This document shows, in pieces, positions 35,640-44,833 of a stretch of DNA of 64,000 bases. Position 1 is the first letter of the stretch, and every line of letters starts with the position of its first letter. The DNA is taken from NCBI RefSeq assembly GCF_000282655.1, contig NZ_AKIV01000074.1, positions 85,430 through 149,429 of the forward strand. The letters run 5' to 3'. The notes below the pieces were generated by a model. The model worked only from the letters and a program-made list of their open reading frames with translations. It did no database searches and was not told the DNA's origin. This DNA comes from Polaromonas sp. CF318 (GTDB lineage Bacteria; Pseudomonadota; Gammaproteobacteria; Burkholderiales; Burkholderiaceae_C). The position numbers were made by a program, and so were the translations under genes.

Positions 35640-36692
35640 ATGACCCAAGACACTTTTCTGAACCTGCGCCATATCCGCAAGGAGTTCGGCGGTTTTACGG
35701 CCTTGCAAGACATCAACCTGGACATCCGCAAGGGCGAGTTTGTCTGTTTTCTCGGGCCTTCGGGTTGCGGCAAGACGACACTGCTGCGCATCATTGCCGG
35801 GTTGGAGGTGCAGACATCCGGTGAGGTGCACCAGGGCGGGCGCGACATTTCGCGGCTGCCGCCGGCGCTGCGCGATTACGGCATCGTGTTCCAGAGTTAT
35901 GCGCTGTTTCCCAACCTCAGCGTGGCCGACAACGTGGCCTACGGCCTGGTCAACCGCAAGACGCCGAAGGCAGAGGCCGCCAAACGCGTGAGCGAACTCG
36001 TCAAGCTGGTGGGCCTGCCGGGCAGCGAAGCCAAGTACCCCAGCCAGCTCTCGGGCGGCCAGCAGCAGCGCATTGCGCTGGCGCGGGCGCTGGCCACTTC
36101 GCCGGGCCTGCTGCTGCTGGACGAGCCGCTGTCGGCGCTGGACGCGCTGGAGCGCGTGCGCCTGCGCCAGGAAATACGCGCGCTGCAGCAAAAGCTGGGC
36201 GTGACCACCATCATGGTCACGCACGACCAGGAAGAAGCCCTGAGCGTGGCCGACCGCATCGTGGTGATGAACCACGGCCTGATCGAGCAGGTCGGCACGC
36301 CCATGGAAATCTACCGCGAGCCGGCCTCGCCATTTGTCGCTGACTTTGTCGGCAAGGTCAATGTGATGCCGGTGCGCGTGAGCGGCGGCGAAATGAAATT
36401 CGGCGCGCTGTGCCTGCCCTGCGACGGCGCCGACCGCGAGGCCAAAATCTACCTGCGGCCCGAGGACGTGCTGGCCCGCCCGATTGCCGCCGGCGACGCC
36501 CATGTGTTTGATGCCACCATCGAGAAAATCGAGTTCCTGGGCTCCTTCTGCCATGTGCATGTGGCCTCGCCCGCGCTGGGCGGCCACAAGCTCACGGTGT
36601 ATCTCTCGCTCAATTTCCTGTCGGAGCAGTCGCTGCAAGTGGGCTCCTCGCTGCCCCTGAAGCTGCTGCCCGAGCGCATCAAGGTGTTTTGA
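35640..36692 (+). CDS. phnT: 2-aminoethylphosphonate ABC transporter, ATP-binding protein
   Basis: 350-residue ABC ATPase energising AEP import. The nucleotide-binding domain (1-235) has Walker A GPSGCGKTTLL, Q-loop IVFQSYALFP, signature LSGGQQQRIAL, Walker B LLLLDEPLSALD and switch His in MVTHDQEEAL. A TOBE-type C-terminal domain (about 280-348) ends it, as in spermidine/iron/AEP importers. The stop overlaps the permease start (TGATG). The gene follows repeat copy A. Confidence 0.93.
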   Translation: MTQDTFLNLRHIRKEFGGFTALQDINLDIRKGEFVCFLGPSGCGKTTLLRIIAGLEVQTSGEVHQGGRDISRLPPALRDYGIVFQSYALFPNLSVADNVAYGLVNRKTPKAEAAKRVSELVKLVGLPGSEAKYPSQLSGGQQQRIALARALATSPGLLLLDEPLSALDALERVRLRQEIRALQQKLGVTTIMVTHDQEEALSVADRIVVMNHGLIEQVGTPMEIYREPASPFVADFVGKVNVMPVRVSGGEMKFGALCLPCDGADREAKIYLRPEDVLARPIAAGDAHVFDATIEKIEFLGSFCHVHVASPALGGHKLTVYLSLNFLSEQSLQVGSSLPLKLLPERIKVF

Positions 36693-38407
36693 TGCCGGTC
36701 TTCACGCCCCCCGCGCCGCCCATGGTCAGGCAGCGCGCGCACTGGATAGACCACCTCGCCTACGCGGCCCTGGCGCTGGCCGCCCTTATCCTGGTCGTGT
36801 TCCTCGCGGCGCCGCTGCTGGCCATCCTGCAGCAGGCGCTGCTGGGCAAGTCCGGCGACTTCATCTGGTTCGACAACTTCATCGAGTACGCCAAGACCCC
36901 GGCGCTGCTGGAAAGCCTGTGGAACAGCCTCTGGGTCTCCGCCGTGGTCACCCTGGTCGCCGTGCCGCTGGCTTTCGGTTTTGCCTACGCGCTGGCGCGC
37001 TCCTGCATGCAGTACAAGGCGCTGTTTCGCGGCATCACGCTGATCCCGTTGCTCGCGCCTTCGCTGCTGTCGGCGATTTCGCTGATTTACTGGTTCGGCA
37101 ACCAGGGCGTGCTCAAGGCCTGGATGCAGGGCATAGGCATAGACCAGATCTACGGCGCCCCCGGCATCGTGGTGGCCGAATGCTTCGCGGTGTTCCCGCA
37201 TGCGCTGATGATCCTGGTCACGGCGCTCACGCTGTCGGACGCGCGCCTGTACGAAGCCGCCGACGCCATGGGCACCAGCGCCAGGCGCAAGTTCTTCACC
37301 ATCACCCTGCCCGGCGCCAAATACGGCCTGATCTCCGCCGCACTGGTCACCTTCACGCTGGTCATGACCGACTTCGGCATCCCGAAAGTGATAGGCGGCA
37401 ATTTCAACGTGCTGGCCACCGACGTCTTCAAGCTGGTCATAGGCCAGCAGGATTTCGCCAAGGGCGCGGTCGTCGCCATCCTGTTGCTGGCGCCCGCCGT
37501 GCTGACCTTCGCGGTCGACCACTACGTGAGCAAGCGCCAGACCGCGATGCTGACGGCGCGCGCCGTGCCCTACCGGCCCACGCCCTCGCGCGGCTACGAC
37601 TGGGTCATGACGCTGTACTGCTGCGCCATCGCCTTCCTGGTGCTGGCCATGCTGGGTATGGCGGTGTTCGCCTCCTTTGCCAGCTTCTGGCCCTACAACC
37701 TGACCCCCAGCCTGCGCCACTACACCATGGGCCTGGTCGACGCGGAAGTCGGCGTCGGCTTTGTCAACAGCCTGAAGATGGCGGCGGGCACGGCCGTCTT
37801 CGGCACCGCGCTGGTGTTCTGCAGCGCCTACCTGCTCGAAAAAACCAAGGGCATGGACGGCCTGCGCGGCTTCGTGCGCATGCTGGCCATGCTGCCCATG
37901 GCCGTGCCCGGCCTGGTGCTGGGCCTGGGCTACATCTTCTTTTTCAACGCGCCCGGCAACCCGCTGAACGGCCTGTACCACACGCTGACCCTGCTCACGC
38001 TGTGCACCATCGTGCACTTCTACACCACCGGCCACCTGACGGCGGTGACGGCCCTCAAGGCGCTGGACGGCGAATTCGAGGCCGTCAGCGCCTCGCTCAA
38101 GGTGCCCTTCTTCAAGACCTTCTGGCGCGTGACATTGCCCATCTGCACGCCGGCCCTGGTCGACATCGCGCGCTACTTCTTCATCAACGCGATGACGACG
38201 ATCTCCGCCGTCGTGTTTCTCTACTCGCCCGAAACCAAGGTCGCCTCCATCGCCATCCTGAACCTCGACGAGGCCGGCGAGATCGGCGCCGCGGCGGCCA
38301 TGGCCGTGCTGATCGGTGCTGCCTCGACGGTTGCCACCCTCCTGTTCATGGCGCTCGCGTGGTGGGTCAACCGCCGCACCCAGGCCTGGCGAGGCGGCGC
38401 GCGCTGA
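36692..38407 (+). CDS. 2-aminoethylphosphonate ABC transporter, fused permease
   Basis: 571-residue membrane protein made of two fused BPD-type permease halves, about six helices each. The two EAA cytoplasmic loops that contact the ATPase are visible: SDARLYEAADAMGTSARRKF (about 178-197) in the first half and LDGEFEAVSASLKVPFFKTF (about 458-477) in the second. Start ATG 36692 overlaps the ATPase stop; an adjacent TTG one codon earlier is less likely. Matches the single fused permease type (often called PhnU2 or PhnUV fusion) of AEP transporters. Confidence 0.9.
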   Translation: MPVFTPPAPPMVRQRAHWIDHLAYAALALAALILVVFLAAPLLAILQQALLGKSGDFIWFDNFIEYAKTPALLESLWNSLWVSAVVTLVAVPLAFGFAYALARSCMQYKALFRGITLIPLLAPSLLSAISLIYWFGNQGVLKAWMQGIGIDQIYGAPGIVVAECFAVFPHALMILVTALTLSDARLYEAADAMGTSARRKFFTITLPGAKYGLISAALVTFTLVMTDFGIPKVIGGNFNVLATDVFKLVIGQQDFAKGAVVAILLLAPAVLTFAVDHYVSKRQTAMLTARAVPYRPTPSRGYDWVMTLYCCAIAFLVLAMLGMAVFASFASFWPYNLTPSLRHYTMGLVDAEVGVGFVNSLKMAAGTAVFGTALVFCSAYLLEKTKGMDGLRGFVRMLAMLPMAVPGLVLGLGYIFFFNAPGNPLNGLYHTLTLLTLCTIVHFYTTGHLTAVTALKALDGEFEAVSASLKVPFFKTFWRVTLPICTPALVDIARYFFINAMTTISAVVFLYSPETKVASIAILNLDEAGEIGAAAAMAVLIGAASTVATLLFMALAWWVNRRTQAWRGGAR

Positions 38408-38415
38408 GCACAGGC

Positions 38416-38928
38416 ATGCAGGATCATCGCCACCTTCGCATGCTCACGCGCTACGCGGCCTGGGCGAACGACCGGCTCTTCATCGCGCTGGAGCAGCTGC
38501 ATCCCGATGAAGTAACAGCCCCACGCGCAACCTCCTTCGGCAACATGATCCGTACGTTGAACCACGCTTATGTGGTCGACCTGATCTGGCAGGCGCACCT
38601 GCAGGGCCGGCCGCACGGCTTTACCTCCCGCAACACCGACACCACGCCAACACTGGCGCAACTGCGCGAGCAGCAGCAGGCGCTCGACGACTGGTACATC
38701 CTTTATGCGGACGGCTTGACCGGTGGCACGCAAAGCGAGGTTGTGCACTTCAAGTTTGTCGACGGCGGCGAAGGCGCCATGACCCGCGGCGACATGCTGT
38801 TGCACGTCGTCAACCACAAGACCTTCCACAGGGGTTATGTGGCCGACATGATGTACCAGGTGCCGGCAAAGCCGCCCAGCATGGACTTGCCGGTTTTCCT
38901 GCGCGACGCGGCACCCGAGCTGAAGTAA
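38416..38928 (+). CDS. DinB-family protein
   Basis: 170-residue DinB/YfiT four-helix-bundle protein, usually a metal-dependent thiol-S-transferase or hydrolase fold. It opens [20 protein letters not shown]. The predicted triad is His in [10 protein letters not shown] (about residue 51) and the pair in [17 protein letters not shown] (about 134-139). The start is 8 bases after the permease stop, and phnW follows by 31 bases, so it is inside the phosphonate operon. No role for DinB proteins in phosphonate use is established; detoxifying the reactive phosphonoacetaldehyde is one guess. Confidence 0.85.
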   Translation: MQDHRHLRMLTRYAAWANDRLFIALEQLHPDEVTAPRATSFGNMIRTLNHAYVVDLIWQAHLQGRPHGFTSRNTDTTPTLAQLREQQQALDDWYILYADGLTGGTQSEVVHFKFVDGGEGAMTRGDMLLHVVNHKTFHRGYVADMMYQVPAKPPSMDLPVFLRDAAPELK

Positions 38929-38959
38929 ACCAGACCCCCAAAAAACAAAGAGGCAAGCC

Positions 38960-40078
38960 ATGGACAGAGACAAAATCCTTTTAACTCCCGGGCCGTTAAC
39001 CACCACCTTGCGGACCAAGCTCGCCATGCTCAAGGACTGGGGCTCCTGGGACAGCGACTTCAACGCCGTCACCGCCAGCGTGCGCAAAAGCCTGCTGGCC
39101 ATCATTCATGGGCAGGCGTCGCACGTCGTCGTGCCGCTGCAGGGCAGCGGCACCTTCAGCGTGGAGGCCGCGGTGGCCACCGTGGTGCCGCGCGACGGCC
39201 ATGTGCTGGTGCTGGACAACGGCGCCTATTGCAAGCGCGCGGCCAAACTCACCACGCTGATGGGCCGGCGCTGCACCGTCATGCCCTTCGACGAGGCGGC
39301 GCAGGTCTCCCCCGTCGCGCTGGACGCCATGCTGGAAGCCGACACCAGCATCACCCACGTGATGCTGATCCACTGCGAGACCGGCGCCGGTGTGCTCAAT
39401 CCGCTCCAGGAAATCGCCGACGTCTGCAAGACCCACGGCAAGGGCCTGCTGGTGGATGCCATGAGTTCCTTCGCCGCGATAGAAATCGACGCGCGCAAGG
39501 TGCACTTCGACGCGCTGGTGGCCGCCAGCGGCAAATGCCTGGAGGGCGTGCCCGGCATGGGGTTTGTGTTTATCCGCAAGGCGGTGCTGGAGGATTGCGC
39601 CGGCCGCAGCCAGTCGCTGGCCATGGACCTGCACGACCAGTACACCTACATGGAAAGAACCACGCAGTGGCGCTTCACGCCGCCCACCCATGTGGTGGTG
39701 GCGCTGGCCGAGGCGATTGCCCAGTTCGAGGAGGAAGGCGGCCAGCCCGCGCGCCTGGCGCGCTACGAGAGCAATTACCGAACGCTGGTCGCGGGCATGG
39801 CAAAACTCGGCTTCAAGCCCTTCCTGGACCCGGCCATCCAGGCGCCCATCATCGTGACCTTTCATGCACCGGCCGACAACCGCTACGACTTCAAGGCCTT
39901 TTATGCCGCCGCGCGCAATCGCGGCTTTGTCCTATACCCCGGCAAGCTGACCCAGGTGGAAACTTTCCGGGTCGGCTGCATAGGCGCCATAGGCCCCAAC
40001 GAAATGGCGCAGGCGGTGCAGGCCGTGGCCGGCGCCCTGCAGGACATGGGCATCAGATCCGCGGCACCAGCCGCCTGA
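38960..40078 (+). CDS. phnW: 2-aminoethylphosphonate--pyruvate transaminase
   Basis: PLP-dependent class V aminotransferase: AEP + pyruvate = phosphonoacetaldehyde + alanine, the entry step of AEP breakdown. 372 residues opening [23 protein letters not shown]-binding features: [11 protein letters not shown] (phosphate site), Asp in [11 protein letters not shown], and the Schiff-base Lys in [11 protein letters not shown] (about residue 194). The C-terminal Arg in [10 protein letters not shown] binds the substrate carboxylate/phosphonate. AGAGGCAAG precedes ATG 38960. Last gene of the rightward operon; repeat copy B follows. Confidence 0.95.
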   Translation: MDRDKILLTPGPLTTTLRTKLAMLKDWGSWDSDFNAVTASVRKSLLAIIHGQASHVVVPLQGSGTFSVEAAVATVVPRDGHVLVLDNGAYCKRAAKLTTLMGRRCTVMPFDEAAQVSPVALDAMLEADTSITHVMLIHCETGAGVLNPLQEIADVCKTHGKGLLVDAMSSFAAIEIDARKVHFDALVAASGKCLEGVPGMGFVFIRKAVLEDCAGRSQSLAMDLHDQYTYMERTTQWRFTPPTHVVVALAEAIAQFEEEGGQPARLARYESNYRTLVAGMAKLGFKPFLDPAIQAPIIVTFHAPADNRYDFKAFYAAARNRGFVLYPGKLTQVETFRVGCIGAIGPNEMAQAVQAVAGALQDMGIRSAAPAA

Positions 40079-40112
40079 GCAAGAGCCACGCGGGTAACAA
40101 CGTTCTCTTCAC

Positions 40113-40232
40113 CAGCAGGGGCCGCGGGACTGGCTTTGCCAGACCGCAGGCGCAGCGGCCCCCTCCGTCATGAAAGGGGCAGGGAGAAGGGCCGCAGGCC
40201 ACACGAAGTGAGCGACCGTGGGGGCCCTAATG
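40113..40232 (+). repeat. structured intergenic repeat, copy B
   Basis: Starts CAGCAGGGGCCGCGGGACTG, contains CTGGCTTTGCCAG (perfect hairpin), CGCAGGCGCAGCGGCCCCCT, and ends CGACCGTGGGGGCCCTA. About the same length and module order as copies A and C but with a longer middle. It lies between phnW and the convergent AraC gene, whose stop codon it overlaps, and may act as a terminator for both. Confidence 0.7.
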
Positions 40233-41213
40233 CCACCGGCGAAACGATTCAGAAGGCAGCTCGCCAAACATTTGCTGGTAGTCGTGCGCGAAATGACCAA
40301 AATGCCAAAAACCCAGGTGCGTTGCAGCTTCCGTCACGGACGTGGCGGTTTTCAACGCCTGCCTGGCGGCGTTCAAGCGCACGGCGCGCAGATAAGCCAA
40401 TGGGCTGATGCCCAGCGTCGTCTGAAAACCGTTTTGCAGGGTGCGCCGGCTCACACCCAGCTGTTGGCACAGCGCCAGCACACTGGGCGGCTGCTCCAGC
40501 TGCGCATGCACCAGCTCGCGGGCACGTCGCGTCAGCGTCCAATGCCCATGGGCGCCGACCGAGTCCGCGCTACCCGCGGGTGCAAGAACGCGGCCAAGTT
40601 GCTCCATGACGGTGTCAAGCATGGCGGCCTGAACAGCGGGCGACTGCAGCAATGCCGGCGCCGCCTCGACCGTATCCAGCACCCCCGTCAGGCACTGCCT
40701 GAGCCCCGCCTGCGCGGCGGCATCCAGCGGGCGCAGGCCGGCCTGCGCACCGAGCCGCGCCTGCAGGGCCGGGTCGTGTTCGCCGCAGCGGCGCCAGGCC
40801 GCTTCATCGAGCTCCAGCCCCAGCATGACATGGCGCCGGGAGGAGCGGAACTCAAAACCCGACGCCCCCGAAAACACGTGCAACGCCCCGGCATCGCTGG
40901 GCGCGCCGCAAAAAACGCTGGGCCCTTCAACCTGCAGCGGCAGCCCCAGGGCCAGCGCACCATCACGGATCTGGCCGGTCTGATAGACAGACTCCCGCAG
41001 GCTTTCCACAAAGAGGCGCAGGCCCGCGAACTCCAGCTGGCGCACCTCCCCGCCAAAGGCGCCTCGCGAGAGCTGGAGGTAGCTCTGGTTCCAGCCCGTG
41101 AGCGCTGCCGCCTGCTCGTCCGCGTCGGCAAACGACGCGCGAGACAGCAGGGCTGGCTGGACGGTGTCGGAAGGGTGTGGCATCGCCGCATTCTTGCAGG
41201 ATTCGTGCCGCAT
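40227..41213 (-). CDS. AraC-family regulator, EutR/FeaR-like
   Basis: 328-residue activator. The N-terminal effector domain (about 1-215) has no obvious motif. The C-terminal AraC DNA-binding domain (about 225-325) has its two helix-turn-helix units: PSVLALCQQLGVSRRTLQNGF, then SVTEAATHLGFWHFGHFAHDYQQMFGELPSESFRR. Layout and second helix resemble EutR of ethanolamine use. It diverges from the ethanolamine-type permease gene across 171 bases, so it probably activates that operon. ATG 41213 is the outermost start; ATG 41183 is equally possible, and neither has a clear ribosome site. Confidence 0.85.
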   Translation of the reverse strand: MRHESCKNAAMPHPSDTVQPALLSRASFADADEQAAALTGWNQSYLQLSRGAFGGEVRQLEFAGLRLFVESLRESVYQTGQIRDGALALGLPLQVEGPSVFCGAPSDAGALHVFSGASGFEFRSSRRHVMLGLELDEAAWRRCGEHDPALQARLGAQAGLRPLDAAAQAGLRQCLTGVLDTVEAAPALLQSPAVQAAMLDTVMEQLGRVLAPAGSADSVGAHGHWTLTRRARELVHAQLEQPPSVLALCQQLGVSRRTLQNGFQTTLGISPLAYLRAVRLNAARQALKTATSVTEAATHLGFWHFGHFAHDYQQMFGELPSESFRRWH

Positions 41214-41384
41214 GCAAGCTACGGTTTGAAACAGTTCGACTTACTTGCCTCCCCTTTTGCGCCCATTCCCCGGGCAAGCTTGCCGCCCTATTTGCCGAAA
41301 TGGGATTTCAACCCACCCATCGCCGCCCTACGATGCAAAACGGCCTCACCGGGCCACCAACCTCGCAACCTATAGGGAGCCACC

Positions 41385-42875
41385 ATGTCAGAACGTTCCG
41401 GCGTCCAGTACGCGAAAGTCGACGGCAGCTACTTTGAAAAGAGGGGACTGCGCCGCTATGCCGGCGTCTGGTCGCTCTGGGCCCTGGGGGTGGGCGCCGT
41501 GATCTCCGGCCACTTCGCGGGCTGGAACCTGGGCCTGGCCAACGGCTGGGGCAGCATGCTGCTGGCCACCATCATCATTTCCGTGATGTACCTGGGGCTG
41601 ACTTTTTCGCTGGCCGAAATGTCGCCCGCGCTGCCGCACACCGGCGGCGCCTATTCCTTCGCGCGCACCGCCATGGGGCCCTGGGGCGGCTTTCTGACCG
41701 GGCTGGCCGAGAACGTGGAATATGTGCTGACGCCGGCCGTCATCGTGTTTTTCATCGGCAGCTACATGGGCAGCATCTTCGGCACGCCGCCGGCCTGGCA
41801 GCCGCTGTGGTGGATAGGCTTTTACGTCGTCTTCATAGGCCTGAACATCGTCGGCGTCGAGCTGTCCTTCAAGATCACGCTGGCCGTCACGCTGCTGGCG
41901 CTGGCCTGCCTGGTGGCCTTCTGGGTCAGCGCTTTCCCGCGCATAGACTTCGCGCGCTGGGCCATGAACGTGGGCGCCGGCGGCGCCGTGCTGCCCGAGG
42001 GCCGCGGCCCCTTCCTGCCGCTGGGATTCGGCGGCGTGCTCGCGGCCCTGCCCTTTGCCGTGTGGCTGTTCCTGGCGATAGAGCAGCTGCCGCTGGCGGC
42101 CGAGGAGTCGGTGGACCCGCGCCGCGACATGCCGCGCGGCATCATCGCCGGCATCTTCACGCTGATCCTGTCGGCCTTCATGATCCTGTGGCTCAACCCC
42201 TCGGTCGCGGGCATAGGCTCACACGCGCTCAGCACCTCGGCCGAGCCGCTGCTGGACGGCTTCAAGGCGATCTACGGCGGCGGCATCGCCAAGGTGCTGG
42301 CGCTGGTCGCGGTGCTGGGCCTGGTGGCGAGTTTCCACACCATCATCTTCGCCAAGGGCCGGCAGATCTATTCACTGAGCCGGGCCGGCTACTTCCCCTC
42401 GGCGCTGTCGGTCACCCACGGCAGCCGCAAGACGCCGCACATCGCCATGATCGTCGGCTCGGTGGTCGCGCTGGTGGTGATGTTCGTGCTGTGGTTCACA
42501 CTGGGCGTGGACAAGGGCTCGGCCGTGATAGGCGGCACCTTGCTCAACATGGCCGTCTTCGGCGCCATGTTTTCCTATGTGATGCAGGCGCTGTCCTTCA
42601 TACGGCTGCGCAGCAAGCTGCCGCACATGGAGCGCCCCTACCGCAGCCCGCTGGGCGTGGCGGGCGCCGTGCTGACTCTGCTGATCGCGCTGGTCACCAT
42701 TTACTTCCAGCTCAGCGACCCGGTCTACCGCGTCGGCGTGCTCTGGGTTGCGCTGTGGTTCGCCATCGGCGTCAGCTACTTTGCCGTGGCCGGCCGGCAC
42801 CGCCTGATCCTCTCGCCCGAAGAAGAATTCGCGATCAGCCTGGCCGAAAAAGGCCGGGCTGCGGCCTCTACCTGA
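41385..42875 (+). CDS. eat: ethanolamine-type amino acid/amine permease (APC family)
   Basis: 496-residue APC-superfamily transporter with about twelve helices. The opening RRYAGVWSLWALGVGAVISGHFAGWNLGL, with its unwound GVGAVISG helix 1, matches the ethanolamine permease (Eat) subgroup, as does AENVEYVLTPAVIVFFIGSY. First gene of the plus-strand amine operon, preceded by AGGGAG. The ligase gene starts 19 bases after its stop. Substrate is inferred from subgroup and context (EutR-like regulator, alcohol dehydrogenase); putrescine or another amine remains possible. Confidence 0.82.
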   Translation: MSERSGVQYAKVDGSYFEKRGLRRYAGVWSLWALGVGAVISGHFAGWNLGLANGWGSMLLATIIISVMYLGLTFSLAEMSPALPHTGGAYSFARTAMGPWGGFLTGLAENVEYVLTPAVIVFFIGSYMGSIFGTPPAWQPLWWIGFYVVFIGLNIVGVELSFKITLAVTLLALACLVAFWVSAFPRIDFARWAMNVGAGGAVLPEGRGPFLPLGFGGVLAALPFAVWLFLAIEQLPLAAEESVDPRRDMPRGIIAGIFTLILSAFMILWLNPSVAGIGSHALSTSAEPLLDGFKAIYGGGIAKVLALVAVLGLVASFHTIIFAKGRQIYSLSRAGYFPSALSVTHGSRKTPHIAMIVGSVVALVVMFVLWFTLGVDKGSAVIGGTLLNMAVFGAMFSYVMQALSFIRLRSKLPHMERPYRSPLGVAGAVLTLLIALVTIYFQLSDPVYRVGVLWVALWFAIGVSYFAVAGRHRLILSPEEEFAISLAEKGRAAAST

Positions 42876-42894
42876 AACACAAGGCGCGCACACC

Positions 42895-44280
42895 ATGGCT
42901 AAAAAAGCTCCCACCCCTTCCGCATCCCGCGGCGCGCTGGACTCCCTGCGCAAATCGGGCGCCAACAAGATGAAGGTCGCCGTCAGCGACATCGACGGCG
43001 TGTTGCGCGGCAAATACCTGCACAGGGACAAATTCCTGGGCGCGGCCGAGCCCTACCCGGCCGGCGGCTTCGGCTTTTGCGATGTGGTGCTGGGCTGGGA
43101 CATGATGGACAACTGCTACGACAACACCACGGTGACCGGCTGGCAGCACGGCTTTCCCGACGCGCTGGCCCGGCTGGACCTGGCCACCCTGCGCCATGTG
43201 CCCTGGGACAACAAAGTGCCTTTTGTGCTCGGCGAGTTCGTCAACGCGGACGGCACGCCGCATGCCGTGTGCCCGCGCCAGACGCTCAAGCGGGTCTTGA
43301 AGCGCGCCGAAAAAATGGGCTTCACGCCCATGACGGGCATGGAGTTCGAGTGGTTCAACTTCCTCGAAACCCCGCACAGCTGGGCCGCCAAAAACGGCGT
43401 GGGGGCCGAAAAACTCACGCCCGGCATGTTCGGCTATTCGCTGCTGCGCATGAACCAGAACCAGGGATTTTTTAACGCCATCATGGACGAGATGCTGGCC
43501 TTCGGCATCCCCATCGAGGGCCTGCACACCGAAACCGGCCCCGGCGTCTACGAAGTCGCCATCGCTTTCAGCGAAGCGCTGGAGCAGGCCGACCGCGCCA
43601 TCCTGTTCAAGACCGGCACCAAGGAGATCGGCTCACGCTTCGGCATCATGCCCAGCTTCATGGCCAAACCCCATCAGCAGTTGCCGGGCTGCAGCGGCCA
43701 CATCCACCAAAGCCTGTCCGACGGCAAGAACAACCTGTTCTACGATGCGAAGAACCCGCGCAAGATGAGCAAGCTGTTTGAAAGCTATATCGCCGGCCAG
43801 GTCGCCTGCATGATGGAGTTCGGCCCCATGATCTGGCCCACCATCAACAGCTACAAGCGCCTGGTCGACGGCTTCTGGGCGCCGGTGAAACCGACCTGGG
43901 GCATGGACAACCGCACGGCGAGCTTTCGCGTGATCGCCAGCAGCCCCAAGGCCACCCGGCTGGAGACCCGCTGCCCAGGCGCCGACGTCAATCCCTACCT
44001 GGCCATGGCGGCCGTGATCGCGGCCGGCCTGCACGGCGTCGAAAAAGGCCTGAAGCTGGGCGCGCCCATCACCGGCACCAATGCCGGGGCCGAGCACATC
44101 CCGCGCGCACCGCGCACCCTGATAGAAACCACGCGAATTTTCCAGAAATCGGCCATCGCGCGCGACTGGCTGGGCGATACTTTCGTGGATCACTTCGCGG
44201 CCACCCGCGAGTGGGAGTGGCGGCAATGGCTGGACGCCGTGACCGACTGGGAAATGAAACGCTATTTTGAAATCATCTAG
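42895..44280 (+). CDS. glutamine-synthetase-family gamma-glutamyl-amine ligase
   Basis: 461-residue GlnA-fold enzyme, ATP-dependent ligation of glutamate to an amine. Beta-grasp N terminus with DIDGVLRGKYLHRDKF; catalytic domain with MEFEWFNF (metal Glu), ETGPGVYEVA (Glu pair), GCSGHIHQSL (His) and NRTASFRVI (ATP/Arg). It lacks the Tyr-adenylylation loop of housekeeping GlnA and has the type III/PuuA-like layout. Operon context (amine permease, alcohol and aldehyde dehydrogenases, gamma-glutamyl hydrolase) suggests gamma-glutamylethanolamide synthetase, as described for GlnA4 of Streptomyces. Gamma-glutamylputrescine synthetase is the alternative. Confidence 0.85.
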   Translation: MAKKAPTPSASRGALDSLRKSGANKMKVAVSDIDGVLRGKYLHRDKFLGAAEPYPAGGFGFCDVVLGWDMMDNCYDNTTVTGWQHGFPDALARLDLATLRHVPWDNKVPFVLGEFVNADGTPHAVCPRQTLKRVLKRAEKMGFTPMTGMEFEWFNFLETPHSWAAKNGVGAEKLTPGMFGYSLLRMNQNQGFFNAIMDEMLAFGIPIEGLHTETGPGVYEVAIAFSEALEQADRAILFKTGTKEIGSRFGIMPSFMAKPHQQLPGCSGHIHQSLSDGKNNLFYDAKNPRKMSKLFESYIAGQVACMMEFGPMIWPTINSYKRLVDGFWAPVKPTWGMDNRTASFRVIASSPKATRLETRCPGADVNPYLAMAAVIAAGLHGVEKGLKLGAPITGTNAGAEHIPRAPRTLIETTRIFQKSAIARDWLGDTFVDHFAATREWEWRQWLDAVTDWEMKRYFEII

Positions 44281-44293
44281 GGCCGCTGACACG

Positions 44294-44803
44294 ATGCAGA
44301 TTCGCCGACTTGAAGTTTCCGACGCACCGGTCTACCGAGCGCTGCGCCTGCGCGGCCTGCGCGAGCACCCCGACGCCTTCACCTCCAGCTTCGAGGAGGA
44401 AAACCAGCGCCCGCCGGCCGACACCGAAAAGCGCCTGTCACCCGCGTCGGACACCACCATGTGGGGCGCCTTCGTGGAGGGCACGCTGGCCGGTGTGGTC
44501 GGCATGACGCGCGAGACGCGCCTGAAGAACCGCCACAAGGCCACGCTGGTCGCCATGTATGTCGCGCCCGAATATGGCGGGCAAGGCTTGGGCCTGGCGC
44601 TGGTCAACACCGTGGTGCAGGCCGCCAAAGCCGAGGGTGTGGAGCTGCTGGTGCTAACCGTGACCGAGGGCAACAAGCAGGCCGCCGGCCTCTATGCCCG
44701 CGCCGGCTTCGCGCCCTTCGGCATAGAACCCGACGCCATTCGCGTGAACGGCGTACCGTTCGGCAAACAGCATATGTTCCTGCAACTAACCTCCGCCGCC
44801 TGA
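44294..44803 (+). CDS. GNAT-family N-acetyltransferase
   Basis: 169-residue acetyltransferase fold, acetyl-CoA dependent. It starts MQIRRLEVSDAPVYRALRLR. The acetyl-CoA motif is in VAMYVAPEYGGQGLGLALVNTVVQAA (about 85-110, with GGQGLG in place of Q/RxxGxG/A), followed by VTEGNKQAAGLYARAGFAPFG near 125-145. It begins 13 bases after the ligase stop and precedes the alcohol dehydrogenase by 30, so it is within the amine operon. It might acetylate the amine, an intermediate or another antimicrobial-like substrate; nothing in the sequence decides this. Confidence 0.88.
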   Translation: MQIRRLEVSDAPVYRALRLRGLREHPDAFTSSFEEENQRPPADTEKRLSPASDTTMWGAFVEGTLAGVVGMTRETRLKNRHKATLVAMYVAPEYGGQGLGLALVNTVVQAAKAEGVELLVLTVTEGNKQAAGLYARAGFAPFGIEPDAIRVNGVPFGKQHMFLQLTSAA

Positions 44804-44833
44804 CTCTTTCAGCCAACCGAAAAAAGACACCCC

